Positions 33,748 through 43,216 are shown, counted from the stretch's first letter. The stretch: 64,000 nt of DNA from Alphaproteobacteria bacterium (GCA_028281325.1 JANQKC010000027.1:186001-250000); one strand, 5' to 3'. Notes: generated by a model from the sequence alone, not told the origin. Numbers and translations are program-made.

Positions 33748-34704
33748 ATGGTTGCCCGCATAGGATCCTTCGCGAACCAACAACTCATCCTCGATGCCAC
33801 GCTGCGGACTCAATCGCAGCTGGCCGAGACGCGGCTGCAGGCAGCCACCGGCAAGAAAAGCCAGATTTTCAGCGGTATTGCGTCCGACTCCTCCCGTGTC
33901 GTGAATCTGAAGAACGAAGTCGCGAAAGCAGAGCAATATATCGAGAACATCGCGACCACGGAGAAACGCCTCACGCTGATGAACCTCAGCTTGGAAACAC
34001 TGGACGAAATCGGCCGGGAAATGCGCTCGATCGCGGTCAGCTCGCTGAACGGCGAGGCCGCCAACGTCAACAATCTTACCGAAGTCGCCACACAATTCCT
34101 GGACCAAGCGATCGAGTTGCTGAACCAGCGCGACGACTCCCGCTATCTCTTTGCCGGCGGCAAGACCGACACCAAACCCGTGGATTTGAACAACGGCGTT
34201 TACACCGCGCCGACGCCGCCCCCCTTCGATGCGGTCGTCGACACCGGATACTACGAAGGCGACACAACCATCCAACAGGTTCGGATCGATGACGGCGTCA
34301 CCGTTCAATATGGGATCACGGCGGATCAGTCGGCTTTCGAGAAAGTCATCCGCGCCCTCGACAACATTGCCCAGACCACCTTCACCGACCCGATAACCCC
34401 CGCGGAGAAGCAGGTTCTGAATGACGCCATCACGCTGTTGACGGAAGCAACCGAGGATAACGGCACGCAGAAAACCATCGGCGAACTCGCGGCCGATGTC
34501 GCCCTCGACCTACGGACGATCGACATACAAAAGGATCGCCACAACGAGTTCATCAATTTCGCCACGGACTCGATCGCCGATATCGAAAACGTCGATCCGG
34601 CGGAGACACTGACACTGCTGAATTTCCAACAAGTGCAGCTCGAAGCCTCGTTTCAGATCGTTGCCCGGCTCGGTCAGCTCACGTTGAGCAACTTCATCCG
34701 TTAG
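33748..34704 (+). CDS. flgL: Hook-filament junction protein FlgL (HAP3)
   Basis: A 318-residue flagellin-like junction protein. N-terminus RIGSFANQQLILDATLRTQS, the QLLNQRDDSRYLFAGGKTDT motif near residue 125-145 and the C-terminal LTLLNFQQVQLEASFQIVAR are characteristic. Last gene of the flgI operon. Confidence 0.93.
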   Translation: MVARIGSFANQQLILDATLRTQSQLAETRLQAATGKKSQIFSGIASDSSRVVNLKNEVAKAEQYIENIATTEKRLTLMNLSLETLDEIGREMRSIAVSSLNGEAANVNNLTEVATQFLDQAIELLNQRDDSRYLFAGGKTDTKPVDLNNGVYTAPTPPPFDAVVDTGYYEGDTTIQQVRIDDGVTVQYGITADQSAFEKVIRALDNIAQTTFTDPITPAEKQVLNDAITLLTEATEDNGTQKTIGELAADVALDLRTIDIQKDRHNEFINFATDSIADIENVDPAETLTLLNFQQVQLEASFQIVARLGQLTLSNFIR

Positions 34705-34781
34705 CACGGGCTGGGCGCGGTCGCAGGACGAGATTCGGAAACGCGCGAAGGCATCAGACAACAGCGGTTCTCGACTTGCCA

Positions 34782-36932
34782 ATGACTCAGACCGCCGGGC
34801 ACGAAGACCAAAAAGACATACATGTCGCGTCGGCCAGTCAATTCCTGGCGCGCGCCGTCGAGGCATTTCGCGAAGAGAACTTTCCGCAAGCAGAAGTCAT
34901 CCTCCGCCAACTGCTGGCCGCACGGCCCGACGTCGCCGCCGGCTGGCACCTTCGCGGACTGACGGCCCGCGCCACGGGCGACCGTCGGCACGCCCTGGAA
35001 TTTTTCCTGAAAGCCGTCTCGATCGATCCGACCAAAGCCGACTACTGCGCCGCCCTCGGCGACGTTCTGGAAAACCTAGGCCGCGATGCCGATGCCGTCG
35101 TTCCATGGCAACAGGCGGTCGCATCGGATCCGGGTTCCACGCTCGACCGAGTTCGCCTCGCAGATCTCCTGACCAGGCTCGGCAACCATGACGCGGCCAT
35201 GGAACACTACGACTTCGCGGCCGGTTCCGACCCAACCTCGTTTACTGCCCAATACGCCTACGGGTTGGCCTTGGCCCGTCGCGAAAATTTCGAGCAGGCC
35301 GTCGTGGTATTCCGGCTTTGCCTCGCCCTTGACCCCGAAAACAGCGATGCTCATTTTCAATGCGGCCGATGCTTGCAGACACTGGATCGATACGACGAGG
35401 CCATCGTCCGATACAACGCATGTTTGGCGTACGGGTCGGACCGGCCCGAAGCGCATATCAATCTCGCCGAGATTTACCGGAACTCAGGTAGGCCGGCAGA
35501 AGCCATCGAACAATGCGAAGCCGCACTCGACCGGTACCCCGACTCCGTTAGCGCTTTGAACAACCTTGGTCTCGCCTTATGCGATCTGGGCCAACATGCA
35601 ACAGCGGCAACATTCTTGAAGACCGCGCACCGAGCCGAGCCCGACAACCCGGTGACCCTCCACAATCTCGGCGTTACCCTACACGCTTGCGGCGCCCTGG
35701 CGGAAAGCGAACAGTTCCTGCGCCAAGCCCTCGACCTGCGCCCCGACTGGCCGGACGCTGCCCGCAGTCTCGGAAATCTGTACAGGGAAACCGGACGCCT
35801 GGCCAAGGCTGCCGCCCTTTATCGCAACGCCATCGACCGACATCCGGACGATTTCCGAACCTTCGGCAACCTCGGGCTCGTGCTGCTGAACCTAAACCAG
35901 CCGCACGATGCGATCACAGCCTATGAGAAAGCACTGGCGCTAAATCCCTCGCATGCGGGCTTGCGGACGAGCCTGGGCATCGCCCAGCTCTTGGTCGGCG
36001 ATTTCGAAAACGGCTGGCGGAATTACGAGGCGCGTTGGGAGTCGACCGACTTCGCACCGGCCAAACGGCAGTTTCCGATACCGCGCTGGCGCGGCCGCCC
36101 CACAACCGACACGGGCCGCGAGCCTCGCCCGCTCTTGGTCCACGCCGAGCAGGGATACGGCGATACGCTTCATTTCTGCCGCTATATTCCCCTGCTTGCC
36201 GCGGAAAACATCCCCGTGGTTTTCGAATGCCAAGCGCCCCTCGTGGATCTCATGCAGTCCCTGGCAGACGTAGACGACCGGCTCGACCTTACCGTCGTTG
36301 CCCGCGGCGACGCCCTCCCCGAGGCCGCCGACCATGTTCCATTGCTGAGCCTTCCCGCGCATTTCAGCACCAAGCTCGAAACGGTCCCGGCGGATGTTCC
36401 GTATCTAAAAGCGCCTCGGCATGCCGTCGAAACCTGGACGCACCGTATGGCGGGAGACGGGCCGGCGGTCGGTTTGGTTTGGGCCGGAAATGCCGAACGC
36501 CAGGACGATTGGATGCGGTCGTGCCCGCCGGACGCCATGGTTCCACTCGTGGAGACGGACGCCATCCGGTTTTACAGCCTGCAGAAAAACGGGCCGCAAT
36601 TGGAGAACTCGACGGTCGTACCGCTGGGGCCACAGCTTGCCAGTTTCAGCGACACCGCTGCGGTGATCGAAACGCTCGATCTCGTCATCTCGGTCGATAC
36701 GGCGACGGCGCATTTGGCCGGAGCCCTCGGGAAACCCGTTTGGGTCCTGCTCGGGCCCGCCGCCGACTGGCGCTATCTTCTCGATCGGCAGGATAGCCCT
36801 TGGTACCCGACAATGCGGTTGTTCCGCTCCCCCGACCTGGGCGATTGGTCAGCCGTTATGGATCAGGTGGCCGACACGCTGCGGTCCTGCCTCTCACACC
36901 GCGACGATGGCGGCGTCATGCTGAAATGTTGA
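34782..36932 (+). CDS. TPR-glycosyltransferase (FlmG-like), flagellin glycosylation candidate
   Basis: A 716-residue cytoplasmic protein. Residues about 20-430 are roughly eleven TPR units (for example NSDAHFQCGRCLQTLDRYDE, HPDDFRTFGNLGLVLLNLNQ). The C-terminal domain resembles GT-B/GT9-type transferases: LLVHAEQGYGDTLHFCRYIP, VGLVWAGNAERQDD, ISVDTATAHLAGALGKPVWV. TPR plus such a domain is the layout of Caulobacter FlmG, which glycosylates flagellin. The track start is a TTG; ATG at 34782 is used. It stands 77 bp after flgL and converges on flaF. Sugar donor unknown. Confidence 0.8.
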   Translation: MTQTAGHEDQKDIHVASASQFLARAVEAFREENFPQAEVILRQLLAARPDVAAGWHLRGLTARATGDRRHALEFFLKAVSIDPTKADYCAALGDVLENLGRDADAVVPWQQAVASDPGSTLDRVRLADLLTRLGNHDAAMEHYDFAAGSDPTSFTAQYAYGLALARRENFEQAVVVFRLCLALDPENSDAHFQCGRCLQTLDRYDEAIVRYNACLAYGSDRPEAHINLAEIYRNSGRPAEAIEQCEAALDRYPDSVSALNNLGLALCDLGQHATAATFLKTAHRAEPDNPVTLHNLGVTLHACGALAESEQFLRQALDLRPDWPDAARSLGNLYRETGRLAKAAALYRNAIDRHPDDFRTFGNLGLVLLNLNQPHDAITAYEKALALNPSHAGLRTSLGIAQLLVGDFENGWRNYEARWESTDFAPAKRQFPIPRWRGRPTTDTGREPRPLLVHAEQGYGDTLHFCRYIPLLAAENIPVVFECQAPLVDLMQSLADVDDRLDLTVVARGDALPEAADHVPLLSLPAHFSTKLETVPADVPYLKAPRHAVETWTHRMAGDGPAVGLVWAGNAERQDDWMRSCPPDAMVPLVETDAIRFYSLQKNGPQLENSTVVPLGPQLASFSDTAAVIETLDLVISVDTATAHLAGALGKPVWVLLGPAADWRYLLDRQDSPWYPTMRLFRSPDLGDWSAVMDQVADTLRSCLSHRDDGGVMLKC

Positions 36933-36968
36933 CTGAAGATATGCGGTAACGACGAACTCGCGTCGCGC

Positions 36969-37415
36969 TCAGGCGACGATATCGCCACTCACGGCAGGCG
37001 TTGCCGGCTGCGGCTGTGAGTCGGCCATCGCCGCTTCGTCACCCGCATTCGTCATCAACCCGGCCGCAATATTGCGGTTGATGTCGATAAGCACGCGCAG
37101 CTTTCGCCCGCTCGGTTCGGCCAACGCATTGACCGTATGCTTATCGATAAAGACGCTCAGACTGAGGATATTCTGACGGATATCATCCGGCAGCGGGTTT
37201 TCTGTCGACGATACGTCCGCCTGGATAATGGTCCAGAGACGCCAATTCAGCCGTAGCGCCGCACGGTACGCGTCGTCGCCTTGTCCTTCATCAGCATCGA
37301 CGGCGGCGTCCATCATGCGCGCGGTCTCGAGAAGCGCCTGCGCTTCCGTTTGCCGGGCTGAAGAGCCTAATTTCTGCGATGACCGGTAGGCTTGGCTGCT
37401 ATTGTTGGGTTGCAT
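36969..37415 (-). CDS. flaF: Flagellar biosynthesis regulator FlaF
   Basis: A 148-residue FlaF protein: QAYRSSQKLGSSARQTEAQALLETARMM and AALRLNWRLWTIIQADVSST, then LPDDIRQNILSLSVFIDKHT. In Caulobacter FlaF promotes flagellin secretion and translation opposite to FlbT. Its start overlaps the end of flbT by 17 bp. The C-terminal 35 residues are a variable tail. Confidence 0.92.
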   Translation of the reverse strand: MQPNNSSQAYRSSQKLGSSARQTEAQALLETARMMDAAVDADEGQGDDAYRAALRLNWRLWTIIQADVSSTENPLPDDIRQNILSLSVFIDKHTVNALAEPSGRKLRVLIDINRNIAAGLMTNAGDEAAMADSQPQPATPAVSGDIVA

Positions 37416-37794
37416 GTTTCAGGACCTCGTTCTCGTATTTGACAAGCTTTCGACAAAGCTTCAGTGCTCCATACACGTCCCCCACGACGATTTGCTTGCC
37501 GATATCCAGGACGAGCGGTGTAGAACTGGGGACTGCGTTGACGAATTGTTTAACCAGCCGACTAAACTTGTCTTGATATTGCTGTTCTTTATCCGGGAAC
37601 ATGTAAATAAGCTGAACAACAAAGTAGATTTTCTTTGCGGGAGTATCAGCTTCTGCTTCCGTCATTATATCGCGTTCGCGAAGTATACTTGCCTTATTCT
37701 GAACGATTAGTTCAGCTTTCTCTCCGCCATTCTGAATGACCGCCTGATTGATGACGGTCTTCTCCCCCGGCTTCAACACGATCTTTAATGGCAT
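37399..37794 (-). CDS. flbT: Flagellin post-transcriptional repressor FlbT
   Basis: A 131-residue FlbT protein beginning MPLKIVLKPGEKTVINQAVI and containing ILRERDIMTEAEADTPAKKI. FlbT binds the flagellin mRNA leader in Caulobacter and blocks its translation until the hook is done. It is coupled to flaF. The DNA upstream is AT-rich with no sigma-54 match. Confidence 0.93.
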   Translation of the reverse strand: MPLKIVLKPGEKTVINQAVIQNGGEKAELIVQNKASILRERDIMTEAEADTPAKKIYFVVQLIYMFPDKEQQYQDKFSRLVKQFVNAVPSSTPLVLDIGKQIVVGDVYGALKLCRKLVKYENEVLKHATQQ

Positions 37795-37936
37795 CTCTTG
37801 TTCTTCATAAAGAAACCAAAAGTAAATGACCTACTTCGACCTATATTCTAGCAATATTTATACCATAAATGGATTTGAGATGGGAGTTTTTTGTTACTTG
37901 AGAATTTGATTCATTTCGACCGATCGTAAAGGCCAA

Positions 37937-37970
37937 AATAAAAGTGGGGGCCGAGGCCCCCACTTTCTTT
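37937..37970 (-). terminator. Rho-independent terminator of flagellin gene 1
   Basis: AAAGTGGGGGCC and GGCCCCCACTTT form a perfect 12-bp stem with a 2-base centre; on the minus strand it is followed by TTATTTTGG. It lies just past the flagellin stop at 37993. Confidence 0.88.
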
Positions 37971-37992
37971 GGATTCACTATCGTCCTTGACT

Positions 37993-38820
37993 TTAACCGA
38001 ACAAGCCGAGGATCGACCGCTCGCTCTGAGCAGCCAGCGACAGCGCGTTAATACCGAGCTGTTCACGGGTCTGCAACGCAAGCAGGTTGGCGCTTTCCTC
38101 GTTGAGGTCGGCCAAGGTCAGCTTGGCAGCACCGGATTCAAGCGTATTCACCAAATCCTCGGTGAAACTCAGACGCGTCTGAAGTACGGTGTTGTTCGAA
38201 CCCAGCGTCGCCGCGTTGGTCCGCAGCTCCGACAAGGCGTTGTTCAAATCCGTAATCGCCGCATCGATATCGCCGTCACCGGCAAAGTCGTTGCTTGCTT
38301 CCGTAATATCGAGACCGGTCGACGCCGTCGTCGAATCGAGACCGGTGATCGTGAGATCGCTGGTACCGTCTTCGTTAAACTCGACCGTCAGGTTGTCCGG
38401 CGTCGCCTGAACCAGGTTCGTGCCGTTGAAGCTCGAGTCATTGGCGATATCGTCAATCTGACCAAGCAGCGCATTGAACTGCACCGCCAGGGTGGATTTT
38501 TCGTTGGTATCACCGGTCGCCTTCGCCTGGTTCGCAAGACCCTTGGCCTGCTGCACCAGATCGGTGATGCCGTCGATACCGTTAATCGCCGATTCGATCG
38601 TGCTGATCGACAGGTCGATGTCCGACTTCAACGTATTCAAGTCGGAGGCCCGGTTGTTCAGCGCGGTCGATGTGAAGAACGCGGTCGCGTCATCGAGGGC
38701 CGAGTTGACCTTCAGACCACTGGACAAGCGCGACTGAGTTCTACCGATAAGATCAGAAGTACCCTGCAGGGTAAGCAAGTTGGCGCGTACGCCTGCTGTA
38801 AGAGCTACTGAGTCAGCCAT
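37993..38820 (-). CDS. fliC: Flagellin (copy 1)
   Basis: A 275-residue short flagellin. N-terminal D0/D1 (ADSVALTAGVRANLLTLQGT, RLSSGLKVNSALDDATAFF) and C-terminal D1/D0 (LADLNEESANLLALQTREQL, ending AQSERSILGLFG) are joined by a small Ser/Thr/Asp-rich surface region. The track ORF starts 43 codons early; ATG 38820 has GGGAG at 5-base spacing. Transcribed from its own sigma-54 promoter with a leader of roughly 110 bases, ending at a strong terminator. Confidence 0.96.
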   Translation of the reverse strand: MADSVALTAGVRANLLTLQGTSDLIGRTQSRLSSGLKVNSALDDATAFFTSTALNNRASDLNTLKSDIDLSISTIESAINGIDGITDLVQQAKGLANQAKATGDTNEKSTLAVQFNALLGQIDDIANDSSFNGTNLVQATPDNLTVEFNEDGTSDLTITGLDSTTASTGLDITEASNDFAGDGDIDAAITDLNNALSELRTNAATLGSNNTVLQTRLSFTEDLVNTLESGAAKLTLADLNEESANLLALQTREQLGINALSLAAQSERSILGLFG

Positions 38821-38849
38821 GGTTTCTCCCTTTCTAGGATATGGCCCAA

Positions 38850-38892
38850 CCGCATTCTGCGGCCGGCAAACCAAAACGGACCGAAGGGTCCG
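38850..38892 (-). other. Two hairpins in the flagellin 1 mRNA leader
   Basis: Within the predicted leader are CCGCA-TTC-TGCGG (38850-38862, 5-bp stem) and CGGACC-GAAG-GGTCCG (38877-38892, 6-bp stem). FlbT is known to act on the flagellin leader in Caulobacter, and the flbT gene is adjacent, so these are candidate binding structures. The link is inference. Confidence 0.4.
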
Positions 38893-38944
38893 CAAAACGG
38901 CCATGCCGGAAATCCAGCATGGACGCAGGTTCGAGGTTGCACGA

Positions 38945-38960
38945 TGCAACCCTCGCGCCA
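38945..38960 (-). promoter_or_regulatory. Sigma-54 promoter of flagellin 1
   Basis: On the minus strand TGGCGCG-AGGG-TTGCA matches the consensus with one change, with GG and GC correctly spaced. It lies in the 340-bp gap between the flagellin genes. Confidence 0.85.
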
Positions 38961-39034
38961 GTTTCTCGGAGAAACCTTAATGAATTGATAACGCAATATT
39001 TTTTGGTTCAAAGGGCAGATTCGACGACAAATTC

Positions 39035-39049
39035 CGGCAAATATTGCCG
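39035..39049. promoter_or_regulatory. FlbD/ftr-like perfect inverted repeat for flagellin 1
   Basis: CGGCAA-ATA-TTGCCG, a perfect 6-bp inverted repeat with 3-base centre, about 108 bp upstream of the predicted flagellin 1 transcript start. Confidence 0.7.
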
Positions 39050-39160
39050 CGCTGAACCGGCAGAAATTTCCCACAGCTCGGAATTTCCTTCCCGGTTCGC
39101 TCCCCAGGTAATCACCCCGCGAGCCGGCTCTCCAAACCCCCGACTCGCTCCGTGACCGCT

Positions 39161-39991
39161 CTATCCGAAGAGGCTCAAAATAGCCCGTTCGGCCTGCGAT
39201 GCCAGTGACAGCGAGTTGATGCCGAGCTGCTGGCGGGTCTGCAATGCAAGCAGGTTTGCACTTTCCTCGTTGATATCCGCTAGTGTCAGCTTGCCGGCGC
39301 CTTCCTCGAGCGTGTTCGTCAGCTCTTCTGTGAAATTCAACCGTGTCTGAAGAACGGTGTTGTTCGATCCCAAGGTCGCCGCATTGGTTCGCAACTCGGT
39401 CAACGCGCTGTTCAGCTCCGTGATGGTGGTGTTGATATCACCGAGGGTGCCGAAATCGTTACTCGCCGCCGCGATGTCGATACCGGTCGAAGCCGTCGTC
39501 GAATCCAGGCCGGTGATCGTCAGGTCACTGGTACCGTCTTCGTTGAAATCCACTTCCAGGTTGTCCGGCGTCGCTTGGATCAGGTTCGTGCCATTGAAAC
39601 TGGAATCATTCGCCAGATCATCGATTTGGCCCAGCAGTTCATTGAACTGCACCGCCAGCAACGATCGCTCGGCCGTATCGCCCGTGGCCTTGGCCGTATT
39701 GGCAAGACCCTTCGCCTGCTCCACCAATTCGGTAATCGCTTCGATACCGGTGATCGCCGCCTGCAGCGTGCTGATGGACAGATCGATGTTTTCCTTGAGG
39801 TTGGTTAGATCGTCCGCCCGGTTGGTCAACGCCCGCGCCGTGAAGAACGCGCTCGCATCATCGATTGCCGAATTGACCTTCAAGCCGGTCGACAGTCGCT
39901 TCTGCACGATATCGATTAGGTCGGTGGTGCGCTGCAAACTAAGAAGGTTTGTGCGTACGCCCGCCGTTAAGTTGATCTTGTCAGCAGCCAT
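39161..39991 (-). CDS. Flagellin (copy 2)
   Basis: A 276-residue paralogue of the preceding flagellin, same domain layout: ADKINLTAGVRTNLLSLQRT at the N-terminus, LADINEESANLLALQTRQQL at the C-terminus. The central surface stretch DGTSDLTITGLDSTTASTG is identical in both copies, while flanking residues differ. Own sigma-54 promoter and FlbD-like site upstream. No clear terminator follows before the next leader. Confidence 0.95.
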   Translation of the reverse strand: MAADKINLTAGVRTNLLSLQRTTDLIDIVQKRLSTGLKVNSAIDDASAFFTARALTNRADDLTNLKENIDLSISTLQAAITGIEAITELVEQAKGLANTAKATGDTAERSLLAVQFNELLGQIDDLANDSSFNGTNLIQATPDNLEVDFNEDGTSDLTITGLDSTTASTGIDIAAASNDFGTLGDINTTITELNSALTELRTNAATLGSNNTVLQTRLNFTEELTNTLEEGAGKLTLADINEESANLLALQTRQQLGINSLSLASQAERAILSLFG

Positions 39992-40087
39992 ATGTCATGT
40001 CCTTTCTGGCGTTGACATTTGGCATTCCTTGCAGCGGTTGGCTGAAACCGAAACCACATGCGAAACGCCGATTTCACTATGGTTAAT

Positions 40088-40103
40088 GGCAACCGTCATG
40101 CCA
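40088..40103 (-). promoter_or_regulatory. Sigma-54 promoter of flagellin 2
   Basis: On the minus strand TGGCATG-ACGG-TTGCC, one mismatch in the -24 box and a full TTGC at -12. It sits in the 319-bp gap between flagellin 2 and the DegT-type gene; the leader would be about 86 bases. Confidence 0.82.
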
Positions 40104-40191
40104 TCGTGCCAAACGGAACAATGCATTGATATTTAATGGTTATAAGAAGTCGAAAAAGGTTAACGGAAGGGCTCGGGGCAGCTTTTTGCCG

Positions 40192-40204
40192 GGCAACTCT
40201 TGCC
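40192..40204. promoter_or_regulatory. FlbD/ftr-like inverted repeat for flagellin 2
   Basis: GGCAA-CTC-TTGCC, a perfect 5-bp inverted repeat, about 120 bp upstream of the predicted flagellin 2 start. Confidence 0.6.
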
Positions 40205-40310
40205 AGTTCTGGCATTTCTTTCCCGGTGGCGTGCCCTGATCGTCATCCCTCCGGAACGGCAACGCAGAGACCGCGCGACGACCTGTCGCGCGACGGGTTC
40301 ATCGAAACCG

Positions 40311-41417
40311 TCAGCCGGCGGAAACGGTGCGAAGCGCCGCACCGATACGACGGATATCAGCCGGCTCCAGATCCTCACCGAACGGCAGGCCGACCACCCG
40401 TTCGACCAAGTCTTCGGTCGTCGGCAAGGGGTCATGTGCGGCATCGAAAAACGCGGGCTCGCGATGGCACCCCTTGTTCCACCACAGCCGGGCTTCGATA
40501 CCGGCAGCCTCCAATGTCGCAATGACGATATCCGCGACGGGTGCGCCAAAGGACACGTTGCAGGTCGCGCTAACCCACCCATCGCCGAAACCGGGTGACA
40601 ACCGCAGCGCCGGAATGCCACTCAGTTCCGCCACATAGGCGGCGGTGACGCGCGCCAGTTCAGCGCGTTTTTCTGGCCATTGGTCGAGCGAGGCAAGCGC
40701 GACGGCGGCGGCATACTCACCGAGCTTGGCGTTCATGCCCGGACCGTCGGCGCGACGCCGACCGTGAAATCCGAAATTCGCCCGTGCCTTGACCTCGGCA
40801 ACGTGATCCCCATCTCGGCTGATCACCAGCCCACCCTCGCCCGCCGCCAATGGCTTCGTCGCATGCAAGCTGATGATGGTCGGCGATACGCCGGGCGCCA
40901 CGCTGTCGAATCCCGCGGCTGCATCCACGACCACGGGCACACCGGTTTGTTCCGTCAGGTGGTCCCATGGCCGAATTTCGAGCGGCGCGCCGAAGGGCGC
41001 AACCACGACGACCGCGCCCACGGCGGGTCCAAGCCGGTCGATCGCATCGCGCACCAAGCCCGTATCGAGCCGCCACGTGACAGGATCGATATCAAGGAAA
41101 TACGGCGTCAGGCCCGCGGCTTCGACCGCATGTGCCGTGGCAACGAACGTAAAGGACGGCAGGAGGCAATATTGCCCATTGCCGCCCGTAAGGGCCGAAA
41201 GGCTGACCGAAAGTGCGGTCGTCGCATTGGTAAGACACGCGACATTCCCGTCGGGAACGCCGAACCGCGCCGCCAGCCGGGCAGTCAAACGTTGTTCCAG
41301 CGGGCCGAAATTCGTATACCAGCGATTACCGTCGATTTCCCGGAGATACGGCATCAACTGCGCCGCGTCGGGAAGCTTCGGCCGCATCAATGGAATACGC
41401 TTGGACGTGACGGTCAT
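40311..41417 (-). CDS. DegT/DnrJ/EryC1/StrS family PLP aminotransferase
   Basis: A 368-residue sugar-aminotransferase-type protein. The PLP lysine is Lys188 in SLHATKPLAAGEGG, with VVVDAAAGF (Asp165) binding the pyridine nitrogen. Family members aminate keto-sugars on nucleotide-activated sugars; in flagellin clusters this makes amino sugars such as pseudaminic-type precursors. It lies 38 bp after a TPR-glycosyltransferase on the same strand, so a shared transcript is likely. The exact sugar is unknown, and no PseB/PseH set is seen in the window. Confidence 0.85.
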   Translation of the reverse strand: MTVTSKRIPLMRPKLPDAAQLMPYLREIDGNRWYTNFGPLEQRLTARLAARFGVPDGNVACLTNATTALSVSLSALTGGNGQYCLLPSFTFVATAHAVEAAGLTPYFLDIDPVTWRLDTGLVRDAIDRLGPAVGAVVVVAPFGAPLEIRPWDHLTEQTGVPVVVDAAAGFDSVAPGVSPTIISLHATKPLAAGEGGLVISRDGDHVAEVKARANFGFHGRRRADGPGMNAKLGEYAAAVALASLDQWPEKRAELARVTAAYVAELSGIPALRLSPGFGDGWVSATCNVSFGAPVADIVIATLEAAGIEARLWWNKGCHREPAFFDAAHDPLPTTEDLVERVVGLPFGEDLEPADIRRIGAALRTVSAG

Positions 41418-41455
41418 GCGAGAACTCTTTTTGCCTGAGCCAACAGTGCCCGGCC

Positions 41456-43216
41456 CTACGGCACAAGTCGAGGCTGCTTAAAGGCCAACAGCGCCGCCGA
41501 CACATCCTCCACGACCTGCGTCCAGTCGGAGACGCGCTGCTGACGGAATAGGCGCATCGTCGGATACCAAGGGCTGTCCTCCCGATCAAGAAACCAGCGC
41601 CAATCGGGCATCGCAGACAACAGCGTCCAGACCGGCTTACCAAGCGCACCGGCAAGATGCGCCATTGCCGTATCGACCGAAATGACGAGATCCATCGCCT
41701 GGACCGCGGCGGCGCTTTCGGCAAAATCGCGGAACCCACCGCCCAGATCAATAACATCCAGCGACGCCAAGCGATCGGCGTCTTCGGGCGCCAATTCGGT
41801 CTGCAAACTGAAGAGCCGGAGCCCTGGCATGACGGTCAACGGTTCGAAAGCCGACAAGGCGCAAGACCGAAACCGGCCACGGTGATTGGTCAAACTGCCG
41901 CGCCAGACGATACCGACCTTGATCACACCGCCGTCTGAACCGGCCGGCAAGGCCATCGGCTCGGCCGACAAATACGGACATTCGGCGAGAACCGACGCCA
42001 TGTCCGTCCGGAAAAGACCGGGCAAACTCATCAAGGGCGTCCAGATGTCGACGTCAGGCCGCGGGCCGCCGGATGCAATCACCCGGTCGGCGACTTTCGA
42101 TCTTTCCAAAAGAGTCTTTAGCGCCGCCGGGCATTCCAGCGTTACATCGGCGCCCAACGCCCGGAGCATCGGCGCATAGCGAACGAACTGGACCGTGTCG
42201 CCCAACCCCTGTTCCGCAATCACCAGCAACCGCCGGCCCTCCAGCGGCGCGCCGTCCCAACGGGGCTGTTTCAGAGTCGGCAGCGTCAACCCGGCGACGG
42301 CGCGCCACCGCCATTCGTATAGCGCCCAACCGTCGCGCAGCCGGCCGGACAACAGTAGAGCGATCGCCTTGTTCCATTGCGCTTGCGGCAGGTCGGGATG
42401 CAACGCCAAGGCTTGATCGAGCGCGGCAAGGGCAGTCTCGCACTCCCCGAGATTCTGCAACGCCACGCCGAGGTTGACCCAGGCATCGGTATAGCGCCGA
42501 TCGATCTGCAAAGCCCGGCGATAGCAGGCGGCAGCTTCGGCCATGATCGGCGACGCCGCAAACGCATTGCCGAGATTGTAATGCCCTTCGGCGTTGTCCG
42601 GATCGGCAAGAGTCGCTTGTCGTCCCGCGTCAATGGCCGCCGCTGTCTGACCCGCTTCGAGCAAAGCGCCGCACAGATTGCTCCATGCCGGCGCATAGCC
42701 GTTGTCCAACGCTGTCGCCTGCCGAAACTGCTCGATTGCCGCCTCCAGGTCACCGCGCTGTCGCAAAAGGTGGCCAAGATTGTTACGAGCCGCGACATGC
42801 TCCGGGGCCAGCGCCAGCGCTTTTTCAATGGACCGTAACGCCTCATCCGACCGTCCCAGGGAGAGCAGCGTATTCCCTAGATTGAAGTGAGCATCAGGCT
42901 CTGCGTCGTCCAGCGACAACGCCCGACGCAAAGCTGCGACCGCATCGCCGGGACGCCCCGCCGCCGTAAGCGCCGACGCAAAATTGATATGAAAAGCAGC
43001 GATGCCTGGCGCCTGCTCGACGGCGTTCATAAATGCGTCGATCGACGCGGCGATTTCATTTCGGTGCAACAGCGCCAATCCCAGCAGATGCCAAGCATCC
43101 GGTTGGGCGTCGTCAGCGGCAAGGATCGTGCGACATAAAGATTCGGTCCCGGCGAAATCCTGATCGCGGAAACACGAAAGCGCCTGTTGCAACTTGCTGT
43201 GCACGGCATTCGACAT
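41456..43216 (-). CDS. TPR-glycosyltransferase (FlmG-like), second copy
   Basis: A 586-residue protein with about nine N-terminal TPR units (EPDAHFNLGNTLLSLGRSDE, RYTDAWVNLGVALQNLGECE) and a C-terminal GT-B-like domain: LLVIAEQGLGDTVQFVRYAP, VGIVWRGSLTNHRGRFRSCA, ISVDTAMAHLAGALGKPVWT, DREDSPWYPTMRLFRQ. The last two segments closely match the 34782 gene, so the two are paralogues. Probable flagellin glycosyltransferase; TPRs would recognise the protein. It heads an operon with the DegT-type gene. Confidence 0.82.
   Translation of the reverse strand: MSNAVHSKLQQALSCFRDQDFAGTESLCRTILAADDAQPDAWHLLGLALLHRNEIAASIDAFMNAVEQAPGIAAFHINFASALTAAGRPGDAVAALRRALSLDDAEPDAHFNLGNTLLSLGRSDEALRSIEKALALAPEHVAARNNLGHLLRQRGDLEAAIEQFRQATALDNGYAPAWSNLCGALLEAGQTAAAIDAGRQATLADPDNAEGHYNLGNAFAASPIMAEAAACYRRALQIDRRYTDAWVNLGVALQNLGECETALAALDQALALHPDLPQAQWNKAIALLLSGRLRDGWALYEWRWRAVAGLTLPTLKQPRWDGAPLEGRRLLVIAEQGLGDTVQFVRYAPMLRALGADVTLECPAALKTLLERSKVADRVIASGGPRPDVDIWTPLMSLPGLFRTDMASVLAECPYLSAEPMALPAGSDGGVIKVGIVWRGSLTNHRGRFRSCALSAFEPLTVMPGLRLFSLQTELAPEDADRLASLDVIDLGGGFRDFAESAAAVQAMDLVISVDTAMAHLAGALGKPVWTLLSAMPDWRWFLDREDSPWYPTMRLFRQQRVSDWTQVVEDVSAALLAFKQPRLVP

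Noticed and set aside
41162-41175. GGCAATATTGCC inside the DegT-type gene as an FlbD site
   Set aside because: Spacer is 2 rather than 3 bases and it is in coding DNA far from a sigma-54 promoter.
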